A model generated the notes under the pieces. It had not been told where the DNA came from. It ran no database searches and worked only from the letters and a program-made list of their open reading frames with translations. From NCBI GenBank assembly GCA_963781195.1, contig CAWAEZ010000015.1, forward strand, positions 1 through 64,000: a DNA stretch of 64,000 nucleotides, given 5' to 3'. The translations under genes and the position numbers were made by a program. Source of the stretch: JAJPKK01 sp963781195 (GTDB taxonomy: Bacteria; Pseudomonadota; Alphaproteobacteria; Rhizobiales; Xanthobacteraceae). Position 1 is the first letter of the stretch. Each line of letters starts with the position of its first letter. Positions 54,094 to 63,146 of the stretch are shown here, one piece after another.

Positions 54094-57000
54094 TGCATCT
54101 CCTCGCCACCACGTCGACGAGCCTCGACGATATCGTCGAGCCCATCGATCTCGGCCAGGCGCCGGGAGACGTGGTGGTGCTGTCGTTCGCCGACAGCGAT
54201 CTCGCTTCGCTCGCCGCGGCGTGGTCCGCCGAGCGCGAGGCGCTGCCGAGCGTGCGGCTCGCGCATCTGCGCGACCTGCGCCACCCGCTCTCCGTCGATC
54301 TCTGGATCGATCGCGTCGGCCGCCATGCCAAGGTGATCCTGGTGCGCCTCATCGGCGGCCTCGACTGGTGGCGCTACGGCATCGAGCGACTGACGGCGGT
54401 GGCGCGGGAGCGCGGCATCGCGCTCGCGGTGCTGCCCGGCGAAGATCGCGACGATCCGCGGCTGGCGGAAGCCTCGACGCTGCCGCCCGATGAACTCGGC
54501 GCGCTACTGAATTTCTTCCGCGAAGGGGGAATGGCGAATTCACGGGGGCTGCTGCGCCGGCTCGCGCGTCACGCCGGCGCCGGTTTCGACGTCCCGGAGC
54601 CGCAGCCGGTGCCGCGCCTCGCCGGCTACCTGCCGGGGCACGGGGCCGTCGATCTCGACCGGCTGGCGGCGAGCCTTCCCGCCCGCCCGGTGATCGCCGT
54701 CGTCTTCTATCGCGCGCTCCTGCTCGCGGCCGACACCGCCGCGATCGACGCTTTGTGCGAGGCGCTGGCGGGGCGCGGTCTCGCCGTGGCGCCGCTCGTG
54801 GTCACGAGCCTCAAGGAGCCGGCAGCAGCCGGATTCGTGCGCGCGGCGCTGGCGCGGTTTTCGCCGGCGGCGATCGTCACCACGACGGCCTTCGCCGCCG
54901 GCGGCGAAAGCGGCGAGCCGACGCCGCTCGACGATGCCGGCGTGCCGGTGTTCCAGGCGGTGCTGGCGACCACCAAGCGCGCGGCCTGGTGCGACAGCCC
55001 GCGCGGCCTCGGCGCCGCCGATCTCGCGATGCATGTGGTGTTGCCCGAGCTCGACGGCCGCGTGCTGGCCGGCGCGGTGGCGTTCAAGGACGCGCTGCCG
55101 CCGCTCGCCGGGCTCGCTTTCACCGCCTTTGCCAATCGCCCAGAGCCGGACCGGATCGCCGCCGTCGCCGCGCGGGTGGCGGCCCTGGTGCGCCTTGCGT
55201 CGACCCCGCGTGCGGAGCGCCGCGTGGCGGTGCTGATGCCGGATTACCCGGGTGCACCCGGCCGCGCCGGATATGCGGTCGGCCTCGACGTGCCGGCAAG
55301 CGTGACGGCGCTGCTCGCCGATCTCGCCGCTGCCGGCTATGGCGTGGCGGCCGCGCCCGACACGCCGAAGGCGCTGCTCGACGCCGTCGAAGGCGCCGCG
55401 GCGCGCTTTCCGCTCGCCGATTACGTCCGGCTGCTCGCGGCATTGCCGGAGCAGGTCCAGGCGCAGGTCCATGCGGCCTGGGGCGCTCCGGCCGACGATC
55501 CCGATGTTCGCGACGGCGCCTTCCGGTTTCACGCCCCCAGCTTCGGCAACGTCATCGTCGCGCTGCCGCCCGATCGCGGCCGCGCCGGCGAGCGGCGGGC
55601 CGACTACCACGATGCGGCCCGGCCACCGCGCCATGCGCTGGTCGCCTTCGGCCTGTGGCTGCGCCATGTGGCGAACGTCGATGCCCTGGTGCACATGGGT
55701 GCCCACGGCACGCTGGAATGGCTGCCGGGCAAGGCCGTCGCGCTCACGGCCGCGTGTTTCCCGGAGGCCATGCTCGGGCCGCTGCCGGTGTTCTACCCCT
55801 TCATCGTCAGCAATCCCGGCGAGGCGGCGCAGGCCAAGCGCCGGCTCGCCGCGGTGACGATCGGACATCTGCCGCCGCCGCTGGTTCTGCCCGGCCTCGG
55901 CGGTGAAGCCGGCGACCTCGAGCGCCTGGTCGACGAATACGCCCAGGCCGAGGGCCTCGACCGCCGTCGCCGCGAGCGCCTCGCCGGACTGATCGCGGAG
56001 AAGGCGCGGCAAAGCGGCCTCGCATACGAGGCCGGCGTGGACGCCGGCGCCGATGCCGACGAGGTGCTCGGCCGCATCGACGCCTGGCTGTGCGATCTCA
56101 AGGATCTCGCCATCAAGGACGGTCTCCACGTCTATGGCCGCGTGCCGCCCGGAAGCGACGACCCGGCCTGGCAGACAAGTGCCGATGCGGAGCGCGCCGC
56201 CCTGATCGCCGCGCTCGACGGCCGGCGCATTCCGCCGGGTCCTGCCGGCGTTCCCGCGCGCGGGCGCCGCGACGTGCTGCCGACCGGCCGCAATCTCTTC
56301 ACCGCCGATCCCCGCATGCTGCCGACGCCGACCGCGATGGACCTCGGCCGGCTGGCCGCCGACGAGGTGATCCGCAGTCACCTCCAAACTCACGGCGAGA
56401 TGCCCCGCGCCCTCGTGATCGATCTCTGGGGCAGCGCCACCCTGCGCACCGGGGGTGAGGAAATCGCCCACGGCCTCGCGCTCATGGGGTGCCGGCCGGT
56501 GTGGGACGGCGGCACCGGCCGCGTCACCGGGATCGAGGTGCTGCCGCCCGCCGCGGTCGGGCGCGCGCGCGTCGACGTGACCTGGCGCATCTCCGGCCTG
56601 TTCCGCGATCTGTTCCCGGCGCAGATCGCGCTGCTCGACGCCGCGGTGCGGGCGGTGGCGGCGCGAGACGAAGCCGGTGACGAAAATCCCCTGGCCGCGG
56701 CGCAGCGCGAGGCGGGGAATGATGCGGCGCCGGCGCGCCTGTTCGGCACCGCGCCCGGCGCCTATGGGGCCGGCATCGGCGACCTCGGCGAGGCGACCGA
56801 TCGCGCGGCGATCGGCTCGGCCTATCTCGCCGCGGCGTCCCATGCCTATGGCGGAGCCGAAGGCGCGGCCACGCCGCGGCCCGGCGCATTCGCCGCCCGC
56901 GTCGCCGACGCCGACCTGCTCATCCATACGAGCGACGATCCCGGCCGCGACCTCCTGGAGGGCGCGGAGGACGCCGCTTTCGTCGGCGGATTCGCGGCAG

Positions 57001-57425
57001 CAGCGGCCATGCTGGGCCGCTCGCCCGACCTCATCATGCTCGACGCCACCGATCCGCGGCGTCCGCGGGCCCGTCCGCTCGACCGCGCGCTGGCGCGCAT
57101 CGTGCGGGCGCGGGCCGTCGATGCGCGCTTCATCGCCGGGCAGATGCGCCACGGGCCGTGCGGCGCCGCGGAGCTCGCCGAGACCGTCGACCGGCTGATC
57201 GACTTCGCGGCGCTGACCGATGCCGTGCCGAGCACGCTGATCGATCTCGTCCACGACGCCTATCTCGGCAATCCCGCCGTGCGCGATTTCCTGTGCCGCG
57301 AGAATCCCGCCGCCGCGCGCGCCATGGCGGCACGACTGCACGCGGCCCGCCGCAACGGATGGTGGCATCCGCGCCGCAACGATATCGACGCATCGCTCGC
57401 GTCGCTGCTGACGGAGCCGACATGA
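54093..57425 (+). CDS. cobN: cobaltochelatase large subunit
   Basis: A 1110-residue protein that inserts Co(II) into hydrogenobyrinic acid a,c-diamide with CobS and CobT. Characteristic blocks include GGLDWWRYGIERL, HMGAHGTLEWLPGKAVAL, PVFYPFIVSNPGEAAQAKRR, VIDLWGSATLRTGGEE and RRNGWWHPRRNDID. It is somewhat shorter than the Pseudomonas denitrificans enzyme of about 1275 residues. The start 54093 overlaps the cobW stop. The stop overlaps the cobG start (ATGA). cobS and cobT are not in the window. Confidence 0.95.
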   Translation: MHLLATTSTSLDDIVEPIDLGQAPGDVVVLSFADSDLASLAAAWSAEREALPSVRLAHLRDLRHPLSVDLWIDRVGRHAKVILVRLIGGLDWWRYGIERLTAVARERGIALAVLPGEDRDDPRLAEASTLPPDELGALLNFFREGGMANSRGLLRRLARHAGAGFDVPEPQPVPRLAGYLPGHGAVDLDRLAASLPARPVIAVVFYRALLLAADTAAIDALCEALAGRGLAVAPLVVTSLKEPAAAGFVRAALARFSPAAIVTTTAFAAGGESGEPTPLDDAGVPVFQAVLATTKRAAWCDSPRGLGAADLAMHVVLPELDGRVLAGAVAFKDALPPLAGLAFTAFANRPEPDRIAAVAARVAALVRLASTPRAERRVAVLMPDYPGAPGRAGYAVGLDVPASVTALLADLAAAGYGVAAAPDTPKALLDAVEGAAARFPLADYVRLLAALPEQVQAQVHAAWGAPADDPDVRDGAFRFHAPSFGNVIVALPPDRGRAGERRADYHDAARPPRHALVAFGLWLRHVANVDALVHMGAHGTLEWLPGKAVALTAACFPEAMLGPLPVFYPFIVSNPGEAAQAKRRLAAVTIGHLPPPLVLPGLGGEAGDLERLVDEYAQAEGLDRRRRERLAGLIAEKARQSGLAYEAGVDAGADADEVLGRIDAWLCDLKDLAIKDGLHVYGRVPPGSDDPAWQTSADAERAALIAALDGRRIPPGPAGVPARGRRDVLPTGRNLFTADPRMLPTPTAMDLGRLAADEVIRSHLQTHGEMPRALVIDLWGSATLRTGGEEIAHGLALMGCRPVWDGGTGRVTGIEVLPPAAVGRARVDVTWRISGLFRDLFPAQIALLDAAVRAVAARDEAGDENPLAAAQREAGNDAAPARLFGTAPGAYGAGIGDLGEATDRAAIGSAYLAAASHAYGGAEGAATPRPGAFAARVADADLLIHTSDDPGRDLLEGAEDAAFVGGFAAAAAMLGRSPDLIMLDATDPRRPRARPLDRALARIVRARAVDARFIAGQMRHGPCGAAELAETVDRLIDFAALTDAVPSTLIDLVHDAYLGNPAVRDFLCRENPAAARAMAARLHAARRNGWWHPRRNDIDASLASLLTEPT

Positions 57426-59005
57426 GCATTCCCCGGCGCCGCGGTGCCTGCCCCGGCCTGTCGGCGCCGATGCCGACCGGCGATGGTCTGCTGGTCCGCC
57501 TCGCGCCGACCGAAGCGATGCCGGTGGAGGCTTTCGTCGCGCTCGTCGCGGCGGCGCGAAGCCGCGGCAACGGGACGATGGAGGTGACCGCGCGCGGCAG
57601 CCTTCAGGTGCGCGGGCTCACGCCGGCGTCGGCGAAACTGTTCGCGTCCGACGTGGCCGCCCTCGACATCGCTTTGGCCGAGGGCGTTCCGGTGCTCTCG
57701 AACCCGCTGGCGGGCCGACCCGATGCCGTCGTCGACGCTGCCCGCCTTGCCGCAGAGCTGCGGGGGGCGATTGCGCGGGGCGGTCTCGCACTCGCCCCGA
57801 AGGTGTCGGTGGTGATCGATGGCGGCGGGGCGCTGCATCTCGACGCACTCGGTGCCGACATCAGGCTGCGCGCCGTCGGTCCGGCGAACGCGCCACGCCT
57901 GCATGTCGGGCTGGGGTCTTTGCTCTCATCGGCAGAAAGCATCGCTGCAGATCACGCCGCTGCAGATCAAGGCCCCGCAGGTCACATCCGGCAATCTCGC
58001 GCGGAGCACACGCGAGAGTGGACACCAGGTTGCTCCAGCGGGAGTTCAGCTCCCTCTCCCGCTTGCGGGGGAGGGGTGGGGAGGGGGCTCTCTGACTCTC
58101 CGCTCATGCCGGCCGCCGTTTGGAGCGCGCCGCAGGTCGACCCAGGGCCCTATCGAGAATCCGGTGCGAGCGGCAAGCGCCCCCTCCCCACCCCTCCCCC
58201 GCAAGCGGGAGAGGGAGGAGTTTCGGACGCGAGCGCGTGCCGTGAGGAGCGATCAAGCGACACTGGGTGGCTCGGTGTCGTTGCGGCGGAGCGGGCGGTC
58301 GATGTCGTGCTTGGCCTTCTGCGCGAGATCGCGTCGCTCGACGGGACGGCGCGGGGAGGCGATCTTCTGCGCGCCGTCGGGGCGGGTGTCCTGCGCTCGC
58401 GCTTCGAGATCGAACCAGCACCGGCGCCCCTGTCATGCCCGCCTGCGGAACTGGTCGGACTGCAACACCTCCGCGACGGAACGGCGGCGCTCGGGATCGC
58501 GCTGGCATTCGGCCATGCCGAGGCCGATGCGCTGGCGCAACTCGCCGCCGTCGCTGCCGCCCATGGGGTGCGGTTTGTTCGCCCGGCGCCGGATCGGACG
58601 CTGATGCTGATCGGTGCGACGCCACCCCGCGTGCCGGCGCTCGCCGCGGCGGCGGAGCGGCTCGGCTTCGTCACGCGGGCCGGCGATCCGCGCCGCCGCG
58701 TCGCGGCGTGCGCCGGCGCCCCGGCCTGCGCGTCGGGGCTCATCGCGGCGCGCCTGCTCGCCGCGACCATCGCGCCGCGACTCGCCGGGCTTCGCGAAGG
58801 CATCGCGGTCCACGTCTCCGGCTGCGCCAAGGGCTGCGCCCATCCGCGGCCGGCGGCCCTCACCGTGGTCGGCGACGCGGGTGGGTGCGGCATCGTCCGC
58901 AACGGCACCGCGCGGACACGGCCCGAGCGCCATGTCGCGCCGGCCGGACTTGCCGCCGAGGTGGCGCGCATCTTCGCGGCGCGCGGCGAGGCGGTCCATG
59001 GTTGA
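57422..59005 (+). CDS. cobG: precorrin-3B synthase with in-frame repeat insertion
   Basis: A 527-residue oxidase that makes precorrin-3B using O2, marking the aerobic pathway. It has the sulfite-reductase-like fold. The N-terminal half-domain contains GNGTMEVTARGSLQVRGL, and the C-terminal part has [4Fe-4S]/siroheme-type cysteines at 430 and 436 (CAGAPACASG) and 468 and 472 (SGCAKGCAHP). CobG is usually 400-450 residues. The excess lies near residues 180-290, where a perfect inverted repeat is translated in frame (about residues 210-266, Pro/Gly-rich). The flanking domains keep frame, so function may survive. Confidence 0.9.
   Translation: MSIPRRRGACPGLSAPMPTGDGLLVRLAPTEAMPVEAFVALVAAARSRGNGTMEVTARGSLQVRGLTPASAKLFASDVAALDIALAEGVPVLSNPLAGRPDAVVDAARLAAELRGAIARGGLALAPKVSVVIDGGGALHLDALGADIRLRAVGPANAPRLHVGLGSLLSSAESIAADHAAADQGPAGHIRQSRAEHTREWTPGCSSGSSAPSPACGGGVGRGLSDSPLMPAAVWSAPQVDPGPYRESGASGKRPLPTPPPQAGEGGVSDASACREERSSDTGWLGVVAAERAVDVVLGLLREIASLDGTARGGDLLRAVGAGVLRSRFEIEPAPAPLSCPPAELVGLQHLRDGTAALGIALAFGHAEADALAQLAAVAAAHGVRFVRPAPDRTLMLIGATPPRVPALAAAAERLGFVTRAGDPRRRVAACAGAPACASGLIAARLLAATIAPRLAGLREGIAVHVSGCAKGCAHPRPAALTVVGDAGGCGIVRNGTARTRPERHVAPAGLAAEVARIFAARGEAVHG
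58050..58217. repeat. palindromic repeat element inside cobG
   Basis: The arms 58050-58088 and 58179-58217 are 39-bp perfect reverse complements (start CTCCCTCTCCCGCTTGCGGG), separated by 90 bases. Arms of this kind occur as dispersed intergenic repeats in Rhizobiales. A half-like copy stands at about 50728 in this window. Here the element is in frame within cobG. Confidence 0.9.
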
Positions 59006-59631
59006 GCACGCCTATCTGCGCGACGGCGCCGCCATCTACGAGCGCTCGTTCGCCATCATCCGCGCCGAGGCCGATCTCGCCCGTTTCGCGCCCGACGAGG
59101 CCGAGGTCGCGGTGCGGATGATCCACGCCTGCGGGCTCGTCGACGCGGCGCGCCTGATCGGGTTCGGCCCCGGGCTGGTCGACGGCGGCGCGCACGGCGC
59201 TGGCGCGGGGCGCGCCGATCCTGTGCGACGCCGAGATGGTCGCGCACGGCATCACCCGGGCGCGGCTGCCGGCGCGCAACGCGGTGGTCTGCACGCTGCG
59301 CGATCCGCGGGTGCCGGCGGTCGCCGAACGGCTCGGCACCACCCGTTCGGCCGCCGCGCTGGACCTGTGGGAGGATGAATTGCGCGGCGCCGTGGTCGCC
59401 ATCGGCAATGCGCCGACCGCGCTGTTCCGCCTTCTTGAAATGCTGGCCGCGGGGGCGCCGCGCCCGGCGGCGATCCTCGGCATTCCCGTGGGGTTCGTCG
59501 GAGCGGCGGAATCGAAAGCGGCGCTCGCCGCCGGAGACCATGGCGTGCCCTACCTCATCGTGTCCGGCCGCATCGGCGGCAGTGCCATGACCGCCGCGGC
59601 CGTCAACGCGCTGGCCAGGAGTGGGCTATGA
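58998..59631 (+). pseudogene. cobH: precorrin-8X methylmutase, one frameshift
   Basis: The enzyme moves a methyl group from C-11 to C-12, giving hydrogenobyrinic acid. The N-terminal frame has YERSFAIIRAEADLARF and VRMIHACGLVDAARLI with the catalytic His. The second frame continues with MVAHGITRARLPARN, AIGNAPTALFRLLEML and GIPVGFVGAAESK. One extra base near 59184 separates them. Without it the protein is about 210 residues, normal for CobH. The start 58998 overlaps cobG by eight bases. The stop begins the ATGA chain described at 59617-59662. Confidence 0.88.
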
Positions 59632-59662
59632 GGAGCGGCGTATGAGGAGCGGCGTGTCATGA
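59617..59662 (+). repeat. tandem SD-ATG modules between cobH and cobI
   Basis: Three consecutive copies of AGGAG-N6..9-ATG: AGGAGTGGGCTATG (59617), AGGAGCGGCGTATG (59631) and AGGAGCGGCGTGTCATG (59645), with a 14-bp period. Each ATG overlaps a TGA as ATGA (59628, 59642, 59659). The first TGA ends cobH, and the last ATG starts cobI. Two tiny ORFs (MRSGV and MRSGVS) result. Confidence 0.85.
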
Positions 59663-60390
59663 GAGCGCCGGCGCGGCTGATCGGTGTCGGCGTCGGGCCC
59701 GGCGATCCCGAGCTCATGACGCTCAAGGCGCTGCGGGCGTTGGGCGAGGCGGATGTCGTCGCCCACTTCGCCAAGGCCGGCAATCCGAGCAAGGCGCGCA
59801 CCATCGCCGCCGGCCATCTGCGGCCGGGGGTCGCCGAGGAAGCGCTGCTTTATCCGGTCACCACCGAGATTCCGAAGGACGCCCCCGCCTACCGCAGCGA
59901 GATCGCCGCCTTCTACGACGGCTGCGCGGCGACGCTCGCCGTCCATCTCGACGCGCAGCGCTCGGTCGCGGTGATCTGCGAAGGCGATCCGCTGTTCTAT
60001 GGCTCCTACATGCACCTGCATGTGCGGCTCGCCGCGCGCTACCCGACCGAGGTGATCGCCGGCGTCACCGGGATGTCCGGCTGCTGGTCGGCGGTCGGCG
60101 CGCCGATCGCCCAGGGCGACGACGTGTTCACCGTGCTGCCGGGCACTCTCGCGGAGGCGGAGCTCGCGCGGCGCCTCGGCGATGCCGATGCCGCCGTGAT
60201 CATGAAGCTCGGCCGCAATCTCCCCAAGGTGCGCCGCGCGCTCGGGCGCAGCGGCCGGCTCGAACGCGCCCTCTATGTCGAGCGCGGCACGATGAAGGAT
60301 TCCGTGGTGATGCGGCTCGCCGACAAGGCGGACGACGGCGCGCCTTATTTCGCGATCGTGCTGGTTCCGGGCTGGGAGGGGCGGTCGTGA
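59659..60390 (+). CDS. cobI: precorrin-2 C20-methyltransferase
   Basis: A 243-residue SAM-dependent tetrapyrrole methylase. GVGVGPGDPELMTLKALRAL, VICEGDPLFYGSYMHL, and GVTGMSGCWSAVGAP are standard, and the C-terminal MKDSVVMRLADK is CobI/CbiL-like. The ATG at 59659 is preceded by the third of three tandem AGGAG sites. The stop overlaps the cobJ GTG. Confidence 0.95.
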   Translation: MRAPARLIGVGVGPGDPELMTLKALRALGEADVVAHFAKAGNPSKARTIAAGHLRPGVAEEALLYPVTTEIPKDAPAYRSEIAAFYDGCAATLAVHLDAQRSVAVICEGDPLFYGSYMHLHVRLAARYPTEVIAGVTGMSGCWSAVGAPIAQGDDVFTVLPGTLAEAELARRLGDADAAVIMKLGRNLPKVRRALGRSGRLERALYVERGTMKDSVVMRLADKADDGAPYFAIVLVPGWEGRS

Positions 60391-61151
60391 GCGGACAACT
60401 CGCGGTGATCGGCCTCGGTCCGGGCGATGCGCGCTGGCTCACGCCGGAAGCCACCGCATCGCTCGCAGCGGCCGACGCGCTCTATGGCTACGCCACCTAT
60501 CTCGACCGCGTCCCCGCCCGTCCCGGGCAGGCGCGCCATGCCTCGGACAATCGCGAGGAGGGCGCCCGCGCCGCCGCGGCGCTGCACCATGCGGCGCAGG
60601 GCGCCCGGGTCGCGATCGTGTCGGGCGGCGATCCCGGTGTGTTCGCCATGGCGGCCGCGGTATGCGCCGAAATCGAAACGGGCCCGGCAGCCTGGCGCGC
60701 GCTCGACCTCGCGATTCTTCCCGGCATCACCGCGATGCTCGCGGTCGCGGCCCGGGCCGGCGCCCCGCTCGGCCATGATTTCTGTGCGCTCTCGCTGTCC
60801 GATAATCTCAAGCCGTGGGAGTTGATCGAACGCCGTCTCGACGCCGCCGCCGGCGCCGGCTTCGTGATCGCGCTGTACAACCCGATTTCGCGGGCGCGCC
60901 CGTGGCAGCTCGGCACCGCGCTGGAGCGGCTGCGCCGCCATCTGCCGGCCGCAACGCCGGTGGTGTTCGGCCGCGCTGTCGGCCGACCCGACGAGCGGGT
61001 CGCGGTGACGACGCTCGGCGAGGCCGATCCCGCGGCCGCCGACATGGCGACGCTCATCATCGTGGGGTCGCGCGAGACCCGGATCGTCGCGCGGCCGGGC
61101 GGCGTGCCGCTGGTCTACACCCCGCGTGCCGCCGCGGAGGCGAGCACATGA
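60387..61151 (+). CDS. cobJ: precorrin-3B C17-methyltransferase
   Basis: A 254-residue methylase that carries out ring contraction and methylation at C-17. LAVIGLGPGDARWLTPEA, YGYATYLDRV, VSGGDPGVFAMA, LGHDFCALSLSDNLKPWE and YNPISRARPWQL are diagnostic. It starts with GTG at 60387 in a GTGA overlap with cobI. Its 3' end overlaps the opposing cobK gene by 37 bases. Confidence 0.95.
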   Translation: MSGQLAVIGLGPGDARWLTPEATASLAAADALYGYATYLDRVPARPGQARHASDNREEGARAAAALHHAAQGARVAIVSGGDPGVFAMAAAVCAEIETGPAAWRALDLAILPGITAMLAVAARAGAPLGHDFCALSLSDNLKPWELIERRLDAAAGAGFVIALYNPISRARPWQLGTALERLRRHLPAATPVVFGRAVGRPDERVAVTTLGEADPAAADMATLIIVGSRETRIVARPGGVPLVYTPRAAAEAST

Positions 61152-61876
61152 TCGAGACGCGCCAGCACCGCGTCCACGCTGGTGACCGCGGTGCGTGGCG
61201 CCGCCGGGCGTCGCACCATCACCACCGGCAGGCCGAGCCGGCGGGCCGCGGCGATCTTGCCATAGGTCGCCCGACCGCCGCTGTTCTTCGCCACGACGAC
61301 GTCGATGCGATGGTGCGTGAGAAGGTCCTGCTCCCGGGCCTCGTCGAACGGGCCGCGGCCGGTGATGTAGGCGGCATGCGGCAATGCCGGCGGCGGCGCG
61401 ACCGGGTCGACGCTGCGGACCAGATAGAAATGCCCGGGCGCTGCCTCGAACGGCCGCAGCTCCTGGCGGCCGAGCGCGAGAAAGGCGCGGCGCGGGGCTT
61501 CGCCGAGCGCGGGCGCGGCCGCCGGTATGTCCGGCACCTCGATCCAGCGGTCGCCCGCGACCGGCTGCCATGCCGGGCGTTCGAGCGTGATCAGCGCCAC
61601 GTCGGCGAGGCCTGCCGCCGCGACGGCATGGGCCGAAATCCGGGCCGCATAAGGATGCGTCGCGTCGATCAGGACGTCGATCTCCTGTGCAGTAAGCCAC
61701 GCCGCGAGGCCGGCCGCGCCGCCGAAGCCGCCGACACGAACCGGGATGGGCTGCGCCGCCGGGGCGGCGGTGCGCCCGGCGAGCGACAGCGTCGCCTGGA
61801 GGTCCGCGCGAACAGAAAAGCGTTCCGCCAGCTGCCGGGCTTCGGTGGTGCCGCCGAGAATGAGGATGCGCGTCAT
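61115..61876 (-). CDS. cobK: precorrin-6A reductase
   Basis: A 253-residue NADPH-dependent reductase. RILILGGTTEARQLAERF, VLIDATHPYAARISAHA, ERPAWQP and VVAKNSGGRATYGKIAAA are CobK/CbiJ signatures. It is the only gene of this part of the cluster on the minus strand. Its start codon (61874-61876) overlaps that of cobL within one CATG, and its end overlaps cobJ, so it is embedded between convergent and divergent neighbours. Confidence 0.94.
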   Translation of the reverse strand: MTRILILGGTTEARQLAERFSVRADLQATLSLAGRTAAPAAQPIPVRVGGFGGAAGLAAWLTAQEIDVLIDATHPYAARISAHAVAAAGLADVALITLERPAWQPVAGDRWIEVPDIPAAAPALGEAPRRAFLALGRQELRPFEAAPGHFYLVRSVDPVAPPPALPHAAYITGRGPFDEAREQDLLTHHRIDVVVAKNSGGRATYGKIAAARRLGLPVVMVRRPAAPRTAVTSVDAVLARLDHVLASAAARGV

Positions 61877-63146
61877 GCCGCTCGCTGATCGGGTGTCGCC
61901 GGACACTGCCAGTTCGCCGCGCTGGCTGTCCATCGTCGGCATCGGCGAGGACGGGATCGACGCGCTCGGTTCGGTCGCGCGCGGGCTGGTGAGCGGTGCG
62001 GCGATCGTGTTCGGCGGCAGGCGTCATCTGGCGCTGGCCGCGCCGTTGATCCGCGGCGCGGCGCGGCCGTGGCCGTCGCCGTTCGATCGTGCCGTCGACG
62101 AGGTGGTGGCGCAGCGCGGCCGCCCGGTTTGCGTGCTCGCCTCCGGCGATCCGTTCATGCACGGCGTCGGCGCCGTACTGGCGCGCCGCATCGAGGCCGA
62201 AGAGATGCACGTCGTTCCCGCGCCGTCGGCTTTCAGCCTCGCCGCGGCGCGGCTCGGCTGGGCGCTGCCGGAAACGGCGCTGGTCTCGCTTCACGCCCGC
62301 GCCCTCGATTTCGTGCGGCCGCATCTCCAACCCGGTTGCCGGGTGATCGCGCTCACCGCAGACGGCGCGGCGCCGGCGGCGCTGGCGCGCCTGCTCGACG
62401 AACAAGGTTTCGGCGGCTCGCGCGTCGTCGTGCTCGAGCGGCTCGGCGGCCCGCGCGAGCGCGTCCGCGCGGCCACCGCTGCGGCGTTCGATCTCGCCGA
62501 CATCGACGCGCTCAACACCGTGGCGATCGAGGTGACCGCGTCGCGCGACGCCCGCGTGATCGCGCGGGCGTCCGGTCTGGCCGACGCGCTGTTCGAGCAT
62601 GACGGCCAAATCACCAAACGCGAGATCCGCGCCGTCACGCTGTCGGCGCTGGCGCCGCGCCGCGGCGAATTCCTGTGGGACATCGGCGCCGGCGCCGGCT
62701 CGGTCGCGATCGAGTGGATGCTCACCGACCCGTCGCTGCGCGCCGCCGCCATCGAGGCCGACGCCACCCGCGCCGCCCGCATCCGCCGCAACGCCGCGGC
62801 GTTCGGCGTCCCCGCGCTCGACGTCATCGGGGGCGAGGCGCCCGGGGCGCTTGCCGGCCTCGCCCGTCCGGACGCCGTGTTCGTCGGCGGTGGCGCCGGC
62901 GACGCCGGCGTGCTCGATGCGGCCGTGACCGCGCTGCGTCCGGGCGGCCGCCTCGCCGTCAATGCGGTGACGCTGGCGACCGAAGCCGTGCTGCTCGCGC
63001 GCCACGCGGCGCTCGGTGGCGAGCTGGTGCGGATCGCCGTGTCGCGCGCCGCGCCGGTCGGCCGTGCGCCGGAGCCGCGGGCGCCGCTCGGGTGGCGGCC
63101 GGCGATGCCGGTGACGCAATGGGTATGGGTGAAGCCATGGGAGTGA
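61875..63146 (+). CDS. cobL: precorrin-6Y C5,15-methyltransferase (decarboxylating)
   Basis: A 423-residue CbiE-CbiT fusion. The N-terminal part (WLSIVGIGEDGIDALG, CVLASGDPFMHGVG) is the C-5 methylase. The C-terminal part (ITKREIRAVTLSALAPRRGE, LWDIGAGAGSVAIEWM) is the C-15 methylase and decarboxylase. The start is at 61875 in CATG shared with cobK. The last codons lie inside the 14-bp tandem repeat array that reaches cobE. Confidence 0.94.
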   Translation: MPLADRVSPDTASSPRWLSIVGIGEDGIDALGSVARGLVSGAAIVFGGRRHLALAAPLIRGAARPWPSPFDRAVDEVVAQRGRPVCVLASGDPFMHGVGAVLARRIEAEEMHVVPAPSAFSLAAARLGWALPETALVSLHARALDFVRPHLQPGCRVIALTADGAAPAALARLLDEQGFGGSRVVVLERLGGPRERVRAATAAAFDLADIDALNTVAIEVTASRDARVIARASGLADALFEHDGQITKREIRAVTLSALAPRRGEFLWDIGAGAGSVAIEWMLTDPSLRAAAIEADATRAARIRRNAAAFGVPALDVIGGEAPGALAGLARPDAVFVGGGAGDAGVLDAAVTALRPGGRLAVNAVTLATEAVLLARHAALGGELVRIAVSRAAPVGRAPEPRAPLGWRPAMPVTQWVWVKPWE

